NCBI GenBank assembly: GCA_020444415.1
Contig: JAHLLA010000017.1
Span: 1 to 36,726 of the forward strand
DNA: 36,726 nt
Source of the DNA: Bacteroidota bacterium
GTDB taxonomy: Bacteria > Bacteroidota > Bacteroidia > Bacteroidales > F082
Direction of reading: 5' to 3'
Shown: positions 1 to 10,300 of the stretch, one piece after another
How the letters are laid out: every line of letters starts with the position of its first letter
Position numbering within the stretch: position 1 is the first letter of the stretch
Notes under the pieces: generated by a model
Database searches by the model: none
What the model was told of the DNA's origin: nothing
What the model saw: only the letters and a program-made list of their open reading frames with translations
Made by a program: the position numbers and the translations under genes

Positions 1-13
1 GTTTGTTTTTCAT
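1..13 (-). CDS. Start of an unidentified gene, cut by the window edge
   Basis: An ATG at 13 reading leftward opens M-K-N-K and runs off the window. The bases before it (ACAAGCA, a few bases, then AATTATGAAAAAC) closely resemble those before the exported-protein gene that starts at 36434. Both lie downstream of the same type of promoter. The product may therefore be another exported protein, but only four codons are visible and this is inference. Confidence 0.3.
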
Positions 14-80
14 AATTGGGTGCTTGTTTCCCTGAGTTTTATTTTTGTGAACTTGAGGAAAATGATAATGATGTGCTATG

Positions 81-155
81 TTATCTGCTTATTTTGATTC
101 CTTTTAACCTGGAACCATACATACCACTGTTTTGAAGAATTGTTTGTTTTTTCAT
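81..155 (-). CDS. Possible 24-residue leader ORF downstream of the 186-278 promoter
   Basis: ATG at 155 and TAA at 81-83 give a 24-residue basic peptide beginning MKKQTILQNSG. It lies about 25 nt after the transcription start predicted from the -7 box at 186-193 and before the gene start at 13. A comparable short ORF (MNKQTSQQ...) follows the related promoter at 31845. I see no homology and no Shine-Dalgarno site, which Bacteroidota generally lack anyway. It could be a leader peptide or simply untranslated 5' UTR. Confidence 0.2.
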   Translation of the reverse strand: MKKQTILQNSGMYGSRLKGIKISR

Positions 156-185
156 ATTGTACTATAAGTAATTTGTTTTTCAATG

Positions 186-278
186 CAATATTACAGCAAG
201 ACGCTAGGATAGTATATAGGGCTTTTGCTGATAAATTGAGGGGTAAGTTGCTGATGTTGTTGCAGGTGTTTTACTTAC
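186..278 (-). promoter_or_regulatory. Shared promoter module, copy D, with a duplicated 23-bp unit
   Basis: Read on the minus strand: palindrome GTAAGTAAAACACCTGC (278-262), then two 23-bp units (261-239 and 238-216). Both units contain ATCAGCAA at the same offset; they end in TACCCCT and GCCCTAT respectively. Exactly 22 bp later comes the -7 box TAATATTG (193-186). The other copies have one 23-bp unit, so this one has gained a unit while keeping the 22-bp spacing to the -7 box. It should drive transcription leftward out of the window. Confidence 0.7.
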
Positions 279-324
279 AAATTTTAATATTTGCAACAGC
301 CCTATTTTATAACGAGCCAATTCA

Positions 325-361
325 ATAAAAAATAAAAAAGCGCAAATATTTTTATTTACGC
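325..361 (-). terminator. Rho-independent terminator of the sigma-fragment gene
   Basis: On the minus strand GCGTAAATA (361-353), a 4-nt loop and TATTTGCGC (348-340) form a 9-bp stem with one G-U pair. A T-rich tract (TTTTTTATTTTTT) follows directly. It closes the transcription unit that begins at the promoter at 858-865 and contains the ORF 481-801. Confidence 0.8.
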
Positions 362-480
362 CTTTCTTATAGAATTAAACTGTTATTCTGAGCATTTTAT
401 AATATTCCCTGCTATTCTCGTATGATAAATATATACGGATCGTCTTGCTCTCTTTGATTACTTCTCATTCAATTCGTTCA

Positions 481-801
481 TCAGTATTCAAACTGATAAT
501 CTTTTGCCTTTATATGCATGAAATCAATACAGTTGTTACATGCGATTTTAAATAACCAGGTGCTGAACGAAAAAATAGGTGTATAATGTCTTAGACTTTT
601 ATAAGCTTTCTCAAATGCTGCACTTGTTAAGTATTCAGCATCATCTGGTTCTTTAATTATTTTCAACATCATTATATAAAGAGTATTATAGTAATATTTA
701 CGTATTTCATCATATGCGCTTTGATCTCCGTAATTTAGTATGCGATTGATCAGTTCAAAATCACGTTGTCCTTTTTCTGTCAGTTGCATACCTGTATCCA
801 T
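481..801 (-). CDS. ECF-like sigma factor fragment, region 2 only
   Basis: This 106-residue protein matches region 2 of Bacteroidota sigma-70/ECF factors. It has an N-terminal helix with QLTEKGQRDFELINRIL, then DDAEYLTSAAFEKAYKSL, then FSTWLFKIACNNCIDFM, which corresponds to the core-binding and -10-recognition helices. Full-length relatives continue with a linker and region 4 (-35 binding); here a TGA follows right after the region 2 helix. I found no region 4 in any frame before the terminator at 340-361. An alternative start is Met5. The gene has its own recognisable promoter (858-927) and terminator, so it is probably transcribed. It may be a decaying remnant or a mini-sigma that binds core polymerase and competes or regulates; the sequence does not decide. 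The SAAFEKAY segment departs somewhat from the usual acidic form. Confidence 0.75.
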   Translation of the reverse strand: MDTGMQLTEKGQRDFELINRILNYGDQSAYDEIRKYYYNTLYIMMLKIIKEPDDAEYLTSAAFEKAYKSLRHYTPIFSFSTWLFKIACNNCIDFMHIKAKDYQFEY

Positions 802-857
802 TTTATCTTTTTTTAATATTTTTTAGTGCAAAAACTGTCTTATTCAATTTCATGGAA

Positions 858-927
858 CAAAAATATCTCTGGATATTTTAAGAATCAATAAGACGTTTGC
901 TGATAAATATGGAAGTAGTTATCCTAC
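858..927 (-). promoter_or_regulatory. Shared promoter module, copy E, upstream of the sigma fragment
   Basis: On the minus strand: a diverged palindrome GTAGGATAACTACTTCC (927-911), the 23-bp unit with ATCAGCAA and GTCTTAT (910-888), 22 bp, then the -7 box TATTTTTG (865-858), a perfect TAnnTTTG. Spacing equals that of copies A, B and C. The palindrome is the weakest of the minus-strand set (about 10 of 17 positions match), but the rest of the module aligns closely. The predicted start of transcription is about 50 nt before the sigma ORF. Confidence 0.75.
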
Positions 928-1120
928 AAGAGGAAAGAGAATGGGCTTTAAAGGAAATATATTTCTATGGCACTAACTATTGCTAATCCTGAAGAACACA
1001 TTAATAAAAGTATACGATAAGTTCAGCACTGACCTATACTTCAGCCGATAATAAACGAAATTAATACAACTTTATTTATTAAAATATATGCGTCGCACAT
1101 CTATGCGTTAAGCAGTCCAA

Positions 1121-1210
1121 GTAGGAAATATCCTACAAATAATTATGGTTTTATCTTACATATAAAAATCAATTGTCCTACAAAGAAACAGCATGACAGT
1201 TGTATTATTA
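1121..1210 (+). promoter_or_regulatory. Probable plus-strand copy of the promoter module (F), upstream of the giant gene
   Basis: GTAGGAAATATCCTAC (1121-1136) is an inverted repeat. After 16 bp comes ATCTTAC (1153-1159); a second unit ends in GTCCTAC (1175-1181) and contains ATCA. After 21 bp comes TATTATTA (1203-1210), which fits TANNNTT but lacks the final G. The two-unit layout resembles copy D, with spacings one base shorter. It would start transcription about 130 nt before the giant gene. An alternative -7 box for that gene is TATACTTG at 1269-1276. The rest of 802-1346 holds copy E, a small inverted repeat TTGTA-N4-TACAA at 1200-1213, and nothing else I recognise. Confidence 0.45.
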
Positions 1211-1346
1211 CAATCTGAAAAACAAGCAACACTCTAATGAGCGTATTATCAAATTTGATTTCATATGTTATACTTGACATGTTGTATGAACTTGTCAATG
1301 CGCCAATAAAAGTGTGGAAATATTCTCTGCATAATTGATTAGCAAA

Positions 1347-4300
1347 ATGAAATCTATATTTCATATTATATCTATTTCGATCAACTATTGTTCACAGTTG
1401 GCAGCATTTAATTGTTTTAGCTGGTTGAAATCAAGATCGTTGCTTTCTACAGTCTTGCTTTTAATTTTAATTTTCAATCATGAGGGTACTTTTGGTCAAG
1501 CTGCCAGCTTCAACTACGACACACAAACCGGTATATTGGGCACAACCTACAGTTGGATTGACTGCTCATCGGGCTCAAATATTGTATCAGGCGACGATGC
1601 TCAGGCTTCCATTGCCTGGCCATTCAACTTCGCCTTTTATGATAATACCTACACCACAACCAACAGTTTAAGTGTGGCAACCAATGGTTTTATTCGACTC
1701 GATGGAACTGCCAGTACAAGTTATACGGCAGCAAGTGCTTATAACCTTTCAGCTACATCAATTGAACTCGGGCAGATAATTGCGATGGCAGTTTATGATG
1801 ACAAAGTAGGAGATAATGGCGGTTGGGTTAGATCGCTTGTTACCGGTAGCAGCCCAAACAGAATATTCACCATTGAGTATAATAACCTTGAAATTGATTA
1901 CAATGATGGAAGATATACGGATGTGCAAGTTAGTTTTTATGAAACAACCTATAAGGTAGTACTTAAGCTAGGAACAGATAACATTTATAAAGATGGTGTC
2001 GATATGGGCATTCACAGTGGTGTAAATAACTATTTTGACAAATGGCAAGAAGTGCTAAATGGCACAAATAACGCATGGATTGAATATACACCTACGTCAC
2101 CGCCCGATCCTCCTTCACCTCCGGCAGCTAGTTGGAATTATGGGTTTAGCAGTGGAACATTAGGAACTACATACAGCTGGATTGACTGTTCATCGGGTAG
2201 TTTTGTTGTGAGCGGTGATGATGTACAGGCACAGATTAGCTGGCCTTTTGAGTTCAAATATTACGACAATACTTATACCACATCCAAAAGTTTAAGTGTT
2301 TGTTCAAATGGATTTATCAGGTTAGACGGCATAGCTGCTACAGATTACACATCAGCAGAAGTTTATGATTTAACCTCCGGCGCAACAAACCTTGGCCAGA
2401 TAATCGCCATAGCAGTTTACGATGGAAATGTGAGTGCAAGTTCATGGGTCAGGTCATTGGTAACCGGCACTGCGCCTAACCGCGTGTTTACAATTGAATA
2501 CAATAATTATGAAATTGATTACAACGATGGTTTGTATGCCAATGCGCAGGTAAGTTTCTATGAATCAACAAACAAAATAATCCTGAAATTGGGAACCGAT
2601 AATATCAATAAATCCGGTGTAGATATGGGACTTCACAGTGGTGTAAGTACTTTTTTTAATAAATGGCAGGAAGTATTGAGTGGAACCAACAACACATGGA
2701 TTGAATATACACCTCCGGATGTTGAAATAAATGCTACAATTGGCACCTCACTGGCTTATTATCCCACTCTTAAGAATGCTTTTGATAAGATTAATGATGG
2801 GACACATCAGGGGGTAATCACCATAAAAATAAACAACAGCACTACTGAACCAGTATCGGCAGTGCTTAATAACAGTGGTTCAGGAAGTGCCAGTTATAGC
2901 TCAATAAATATGTATCCTACAAAAACAGGACTTTCGATAAGTGGAAACCTGGGTTCTCCCCTGATTGATTTAAATGGCGCCGATAACGTGACAATTGACG
3001 GACGGGTAAATGCAACAGGAAGTACAGCCGATTTAAAAATTATTAATAGCTCTACTTCAACCAATTCAACCATCAGACTTGTTAACAAAGCGCAAAACAA
3101 TACCATAAAATATTGTACGATTGAAGGTTCTGAAACAATGACTAACGGAGGTGTTGTTTTTTTATCTACGACCAGTTCGTCAGGTGGGAACAGTTACAAT
3201 ACGATTGAATATAACAACATTACAAATTCAACAGACGCCAATCGTCCGGTGAATGCAATATGCTCACAAGGAACTACCGGTAAAGAAAATAGCGATAACA
3301 TTATTAGTAACAACAATATTTACGATTTTTTAAATCGTTCCTCTTCTTCGAATGGAATTTGTCTATCCGACAACTCTTCTAATTTCACCATCAATGGAAA
3401 TAGTTTTTACGAGACCGCCTCATTTGTACCAACAGCATCGGTTACCTATTATATTATTTATATAAACAATACATCTACTAGTGGTTGCTTAATCTCAAAT
3501 AATTATATCGGAGGAAGTGCGCCTCAATGTGGTGGAACCGCCTGGACAAAAACCAATGTAACCAATAATGCATTTTACGGCCTTTACATAGCTGCAGGAG
3601 AAACAAGCACCAATTCCATTCAAAACAATACCATTCAAAATTTCAACTGGAGTAATTCAGGAACAGCCCAATGGATAGGGATGAGAATAAGTGGTGGAAA
3701 TGCCAATATTGGCACAGTAACCGGGAATACCATTGGAGCACAAACAGGGACGGAATCTGTTGAGTTAGCATGTGCAGCTACTACTGGCAGTGTCGATTCA
3801 TATGGAATCTATATAACAAGTACTGGAACGGTTAATATTTCCAATAATTCAATAGGTTCGATAAAAACAACTTCGACTACATCAGTTCCATATTCCTTTA
3901 GGGGAATTTTTAAAGGAGGAAACATTGCAGGCGACCTGTATATTATAGATAACCTGATCGGTAGCCTGTCCACAGCAAATAGTATACAAGCCTCAACATC
4001 AGTTACAAGTGCTTTAGGGCAGAATGTTTACGGTATCCGAAGCGATGGGACAGGGAATACTGAGATTCATGGCAACACGGTTGCCAATTTATTTTGTGCT
4101 TATAATTATGCTACAGCCACGAAAGGCCAGGTTGCAGGAATATATACAACTAACGGGATTAACAAAATTACAGAAAATGAAATCCGGAATTTGTCAAGTT
4201 CAAGCCCAAGTAATGATAGTAACAGCAATGCTGCAGTTATAGGTATATCTCAACAAAGCAGCATTGGCGGGCAAATGGTTTCAAATAACACTGTTTATAA

Positions 4301-7300
4301 TCTCAGCAGTGCCTATACAGGTACAAGGGCGGTAAGTGTAATGGGGATTTATTATTACGGAGGGACGAATGGAACAGACACTATATCGGAAAATTTCATT
4401 CACAGCCTTGATCTGGCTTCTACCTCACCTGTAGCAACACCATCAACTATTATCGGAATAAAAATTTATGCAGGTACTAACTTCGTCTATAACAACATTG
4501 TGAGCATTGGGACAAGCTTAACAAAAGGATGCAGTGTGTATGGCATTCTTGAAAATGGAAATACAAGTCACACTAATAAATTCTATTTCAATACAGTTTA
4601 CATTGGAGGAAGCATTTCAGTAGAAACGGCTTCGACATATGCATTCTATAACCTAACAAATACAAGCACTCGCGATTTCAGAGACAATTTGTTTTATAAT
4701 GCCCGCTCAGGAGGAACCACAGGAAGTCATTATGCAATTCGAATTGCCGGCACAGCCAATTTAACCATCGACTATAACGATTATTATGTTTCCGGAACCG
4801 GCGGAATTTTAGGTCAAGTAGTAAGTACTGACAAAACAGATTTAACATCATGGCAGTCTGCGACAGGACAGGATGCAAGCAGTTTAAATACCAATCCAAA
4901 TTTTACATCAGCCGGGGGAACCGATGCTGATGATTATGTTACAACGGCATCCCTGCCAGGTATTGCTATTACTGGAGTTACCACTGATTATGATGGTATT
5001 ACACGCAGCGATCCCCCCAAAATGGGCGCTTTAGAAGTATCCCCCACTTTTACTTGGCAGGGAAATACCAGTACTGATTTTGCCACAGCAATCAATTGGG
5101 TGGAAGGGTCAGTTCCTCCCGATGGTGCAAATATTTCATTTGCGACAACCCCGGCAAATGATTGCTATTTAGACCATAACAGAACATTAAATAATATAAC
5201 AAATACAAGTGCAAAAAAATTGGTATTAAATGCCTATCAGCTTACTATTACAGGAGATATTGTTTCCGTTACATCTAACCAGATAGATGCGTCAACTTCT
5301 TCATCATCGGTAATATTTGCTGGAAATGCTGCACAAAGTATTCCAAACGGGGGGTTTGTTAGCAATACCATCGATGCTTTGACCCTTAACAACGAGCATG
5401 GACTGATCCAAAATGGTGATTTGACTCTACCAACAGGATTTACACTTACAAATGGCGATTATTCAATTGGTGCAAATACTTTAACCATTAACGGTGCTAT
5501 CTCAACTACTTCAGGTTCATTAACTGGCGGAAGCACCTCAAATATTAATATCGGTGGAAGCGGGGCAAGTACAACATTACCTGCTGTTTCGCTTAATAAT
5601 TTAACCTTAAATCGTGCTAATGGGATAACTATGGGAGGAGCCTTAAGTATTGGAGGTACATTAACATTAACTTCCGGCACATTGACTTTAGGCCCTGATA
5701 CAACAACCATTTCAGGTAATTCACCAATTCGCACAACTGGAAATATAGATGCCAGCAATTCTTCTTCAACGCTATTGTTCAGCAATACTTCAGCTATTAC
5801 GCTCGTGGCATCCTTGTTTACTGGAAGCATAAATAACCTGACGGTAAACGGTGCAGGAGTTACCGCAGGTAGCGATTTGACCATCAATGGAATTCTAAAC
5901 TTACAAAGCGCAAACCCATCAGCCACCAAGGGTGGCCTGGATATGAGCACCTATACATTGAATATGGAAAGCGCTTCGACAACAACCGGGGTTGGTGATG
6001 TAACAGGCGTAATAAAAAGAGATCATACGTTTATTGGGAACGTTCAGTATAGTTTCGGGAATCAATTTACCACAATAACTTTTATTAATACCGGTACAAA
6101 GCCCGGATGGATTAGCTGCAAAGTGTCAATTGGACTGGCACCATCCTGGAAAAGCGATGCGGTAAAAAGAGAATATAGCTTTGCAAAAGATGCAGGCACC
6201 GACAATGTTATTATGAATTTGCACTATCTTGATGCGGAGTTAAATGGTGATGAATTGGATGAATCAAAACTCGTGCTCTGGGATCATCACAATTTGCCAA
6301 CACCAAATTATTTAACTGAACCTCATGGTAAATCGAATTATGACCCTACAAACAATTGGGTTGGTATTGGTGGAATGGGTATTGGTTATGTTGCGCCTAC
6401 AGCAACACATGACGATAAACTGTGGGGATTCGATTATTCAAATGTGACAAGGATTATCTGGACAGGTCTTGATAATACTAATGAAGGTGACTGGAGCTCA
6501 TCAGGTAACTGGAATGGTGGAGTGCCAACTTCGACAGATGATATACTAATACCGGCTGGTCTTTCTACATCCTATCCATATACAAACTCAAATCCTGGAA
6601 CAGTTCCAGCACTAGCCAAAACAATAGAAATTGAGGCTGGCGCTTCTGTTACTGTTGATTCATATGATATTACAATCTCAGGTTCAACAGGTGCTTGGCT
6701 CAATAATGGTGTATTCAATGCAGGAACAGGAAAAGTTATTTTTAATAAAGGCTCCGCCCCTTATAGCTATATTGTCAACATAAGTGGAACCACAAATTTT
6801 AACACTATTGAAGTTGCAGATGATACGTATATACAACCTGCATCCGGAAGTATTATTAGAATAGGAGGAGCACTAATTGCTGGCAATAATAGCATCCTCG
6901 ATTTTATAGCTACCAGCAATACTATTGAATACTCCGGCGGCTCTCAGGATGTGCTCAATCCAATTGGCCCCGGAACGGATAACGGATATTATAATCTTAT
7001 ACTAAGCGGAAGCGGGACCAAAACATTATCCGGAACGCCTATGATTATTACCGGAAACTTTAACATCAAGGGTACAACAACAGTCACAGTCGCAGCCAGT
7101 GTTGATGTATGGGGAGATTTGTTTATCGATGAGGGAACAACTATTGAAGCAGGAGCCTATACATACAACATTGGCGGAAATATAACCAACAATGGAACTT
7201 TTACAGCCTCAGTGGGCAACACAATTGTTTTGAATGGAACATCGATCCAGTCCGTTGATGGATCTTCCACGCCCGCAAACTTTTATAATTTAACTATTGA

Positions 7301-10300
7301 CAATAACGCTGGTGTGGTTTTTTATAAAGACCTAAATGTATATCTGACCTTAAGCCTTTCCAATGGAAATTTGAAATTTGGAGGAAATACCTTGGGAATT
7401 AACGGAACAATCAGTCAGACTTCAGGTCATATTGAAACAATTACAACTTCTTCCTTAGCTTTTGGAGGGACAACAGCGCTTTCGCTTGCAGCCAATTTAT
7501 TTGACACCCCGCCAACCATAAATAACCTGAGTATTAACCGAACAGGAGGTGTAGAGTTTTCCAGCAATCTTACGGTTAACGGTATACTTAACCTGCAAAG
7601 CGCTAACCCATCAAGCACAAAAGGTACCCTCGATATAGGCAGCGATACCCTGAATATGGGTGAAAATGCAACAACAACAGGAATAGGTGACGTAACCGGT
7701 ATTATAAAAAGGGAACATACTTTTACAACTAATACCGAATATACTTATGGAAGTCAATACACCACCATTAATTTTATTGATGAGAATTTAGCACCCACAT
7801 GGATATGTGTAAAAGTTTCCATTGGTTCAGTTCCCGCATGGACTCCCTGGTCACCATCACCCAATGGTAAAGTAAAAAGGCTTTATCAGTTTTCTTGCTC
7901 AGATAATTCTTCAACTGCTCAGACGAATATCAATACGCGATACCTTTTATCTGAGTTGGATGCAACATATAATGATGAACATAAACTTATTTTTTGGCAT
8001 AAATCTGCTTCTTTTGCAGGTGGCGCGCCGCATGAACATGGAAAATCTAGCCAGAACCTTACGAATCATGTGATTGGGCTAACAGGGCTAATTTTCGGAA
8101 CCTGGGCAAGTGATGATCTGGATGAATCACAAATGGGAATGGCTTATTCTTTAACAGCCAAAAACACTTGGAAAGGTGAAGTGGCAGGGCATGAAACGGA
8201 ATGGGAACAATCACAAAACTGGACAGCAGGAAATGTTCCTTTATCAACAGACGATGTCCTGATACCTGGAGGATTAGCTTACTATCCATCACTAACAGCA
8301 TCAGCGAATGCTGTTACAAAAAGTATCGAAATTGACCCAGGTGCTTCAATCACAGCCAATTCGTATAATATTACCGTATCTGGCTCGGGCGGTGCCTGGG
8401 TAAATGAAGGAACATTTATACCGGGAACAGGTACGGTAACTTTTGACCATGGTGTCTTAACCGAGTTTGTTACTGTCGCTGGTATAACAAATTTCTATAA
8501 TATTCACATTTCCGGGAATACAACTTTAGTTGCTGTTCCAGGCTGTACATTTCGAATTGGAGGAGCTGCTACTGGTACGCCCGGACAGAGTCGGGGAGAT
8601 TGGTCAGCCGTTAACAGCACAGTAGAATGGAATGGTGTAAACCAAAACATAAATAATCCACCTGGCACTGACGGGAGCAGCGGATATTACAACCTGATTT
8701 TAAGTGGAAGTGGCACCAAAACAATGCCTTCATCAGCCTTAAACGTTCGGGGCGATTTTACCATTTCGGGAACTGCAACTGCTGTGGCATCCGATTCGAT
8801 TTATGTATTTGGGAATACAACAATAGAAAGCGGTACTACATTTGATCAGGGGATTTATACCCATCTTCTTCGGGGTAACTTCGAAAACAACGGCACATTC
8901 AATCCCACAAGTGGTGGCGGAATTACTTTTAATGGAACAACAGTTCAAACAATATCAGGAAGTTCAACAAGCAGTTTTGATAATTTAACCATCGAAAACC
9001 TTCAAGGGATAACCCTCGAAACCAATATTAATGTAAATAACTTACTTACATTCAATAATGGAACTTTAAGTGTCGGTGCAAATACGTTAGGTATTAATGG
9101 ATCAGTCAGTAATCCTTCCGGAAATATTGAGGTTGCCGCTAATTCGTCATTATCTTTTGGAGGAACATCTGCAATTATATTGAACAACAACCTGTTTAAT
9201 GGGAATCCAACGATAAACAATCTTACTATTAATCGTTCGGGCGGTGTTACTTTAGGAAATGAAAACATTACTGTAGATGGTACGCTGACATTAACATCAG
9301 GCACGCTGGCCATTGCTGCTAATACATTGACTCTAGTAGGAAACGCACCTGTGCGAACAAGTGGTAATATAGACGTCAGTCACACATCGGCCACTTTGGC
9401 TTTTGAAAATACGGCAGCCATTACACTGCCTGCATTACTGTTTAGCGGCAATGTAAATAATTTGACCATTGATGGAGCAGGTGGCATAACAGCCGGTGGC
9501 GACTTTACGCTGGATGGCATCCTGAATTTGCAGAGCGTAAACCCATCCTCTGTTAAAGGAAGCCTGGATATGAGTAGTTACACCCTCACCATGGGTGCAA
9601 CATCGACAACTATCGGACAAGGTGATGTAACAGGGATTATCAAAAGAACAAGCATTGAATCCAATACAACCTATTCGATGGGTAATCAGTACACCACTAT
9701 TTATTTCCCAAATGTGGGCACCCTTCCCACAGAAATAAGTTTGAAGGTATCTTTGGGTAGTGCACCATCGTGGAGAACAGGGGCCATTGAACGAGTTTAC
9801 GACTTTATTCAAACAGGAGGAAGTGAAACAGAAGCCGTACTGCAAAGTCATTACCTGGATTCAGAACTCAATGGAAATAATGAAGCTGAACTTGTTCAGT
9901 TTATGCACATTTATGCATATCCTTTAACCGTTGAATATGGCCGGTCAGATTATAACACGAATGAAAACTGGGTATCTGTATCCCATGTAAATGTGGGAGT
10001 TTTTTCATCTGTTTTTGGTGCAATAGAAATGGTAGTGGATGAACATGAACTGCAAGACCTTACATGGAATGGATCAACGAGTACTTCCTGGGTTACTGCT
10101 ACCAACTGGACACCACAGGGTGCTCCTTCAGATGAAACCGTGGTTACCATACCCGATGCTGCAACAACAACTTTTGACCCTTTCATTCCTGAAACAGCCA
10201 TATGTGAAAAGGTGATCATTGAGAGCGGTGGTATTTTAAATTCAGTAGATAACGGTCAAGTAACAGTGAAGGGAGCAAGAGGTGCTTGGGTAAACAACGG

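Noticed and set aside
140-328. A 62-codon plus-strand ORF at the left end
   Set aside because: It lies antisense to promoter module D and to the leader region, and has no protein-like features.
1200-1213. Inverted repeat TTGTA-N4-TACAA upstream of the giant gene
   Set aside because: It is short, AT-rich and unrelated in sequence to the shared palindrome; expected by chance in such DNA. Noted only as a possible operator.
5459-5950. A 163-codon minus-strand ORF, and similar antisense ORFs within the giant gene
   Set aside because: They mirror the repetitive, Thr/Asn/Gly-rich coding strand of the giant gene and recur wherever its modules recur; no independent start signals or homology are seen.
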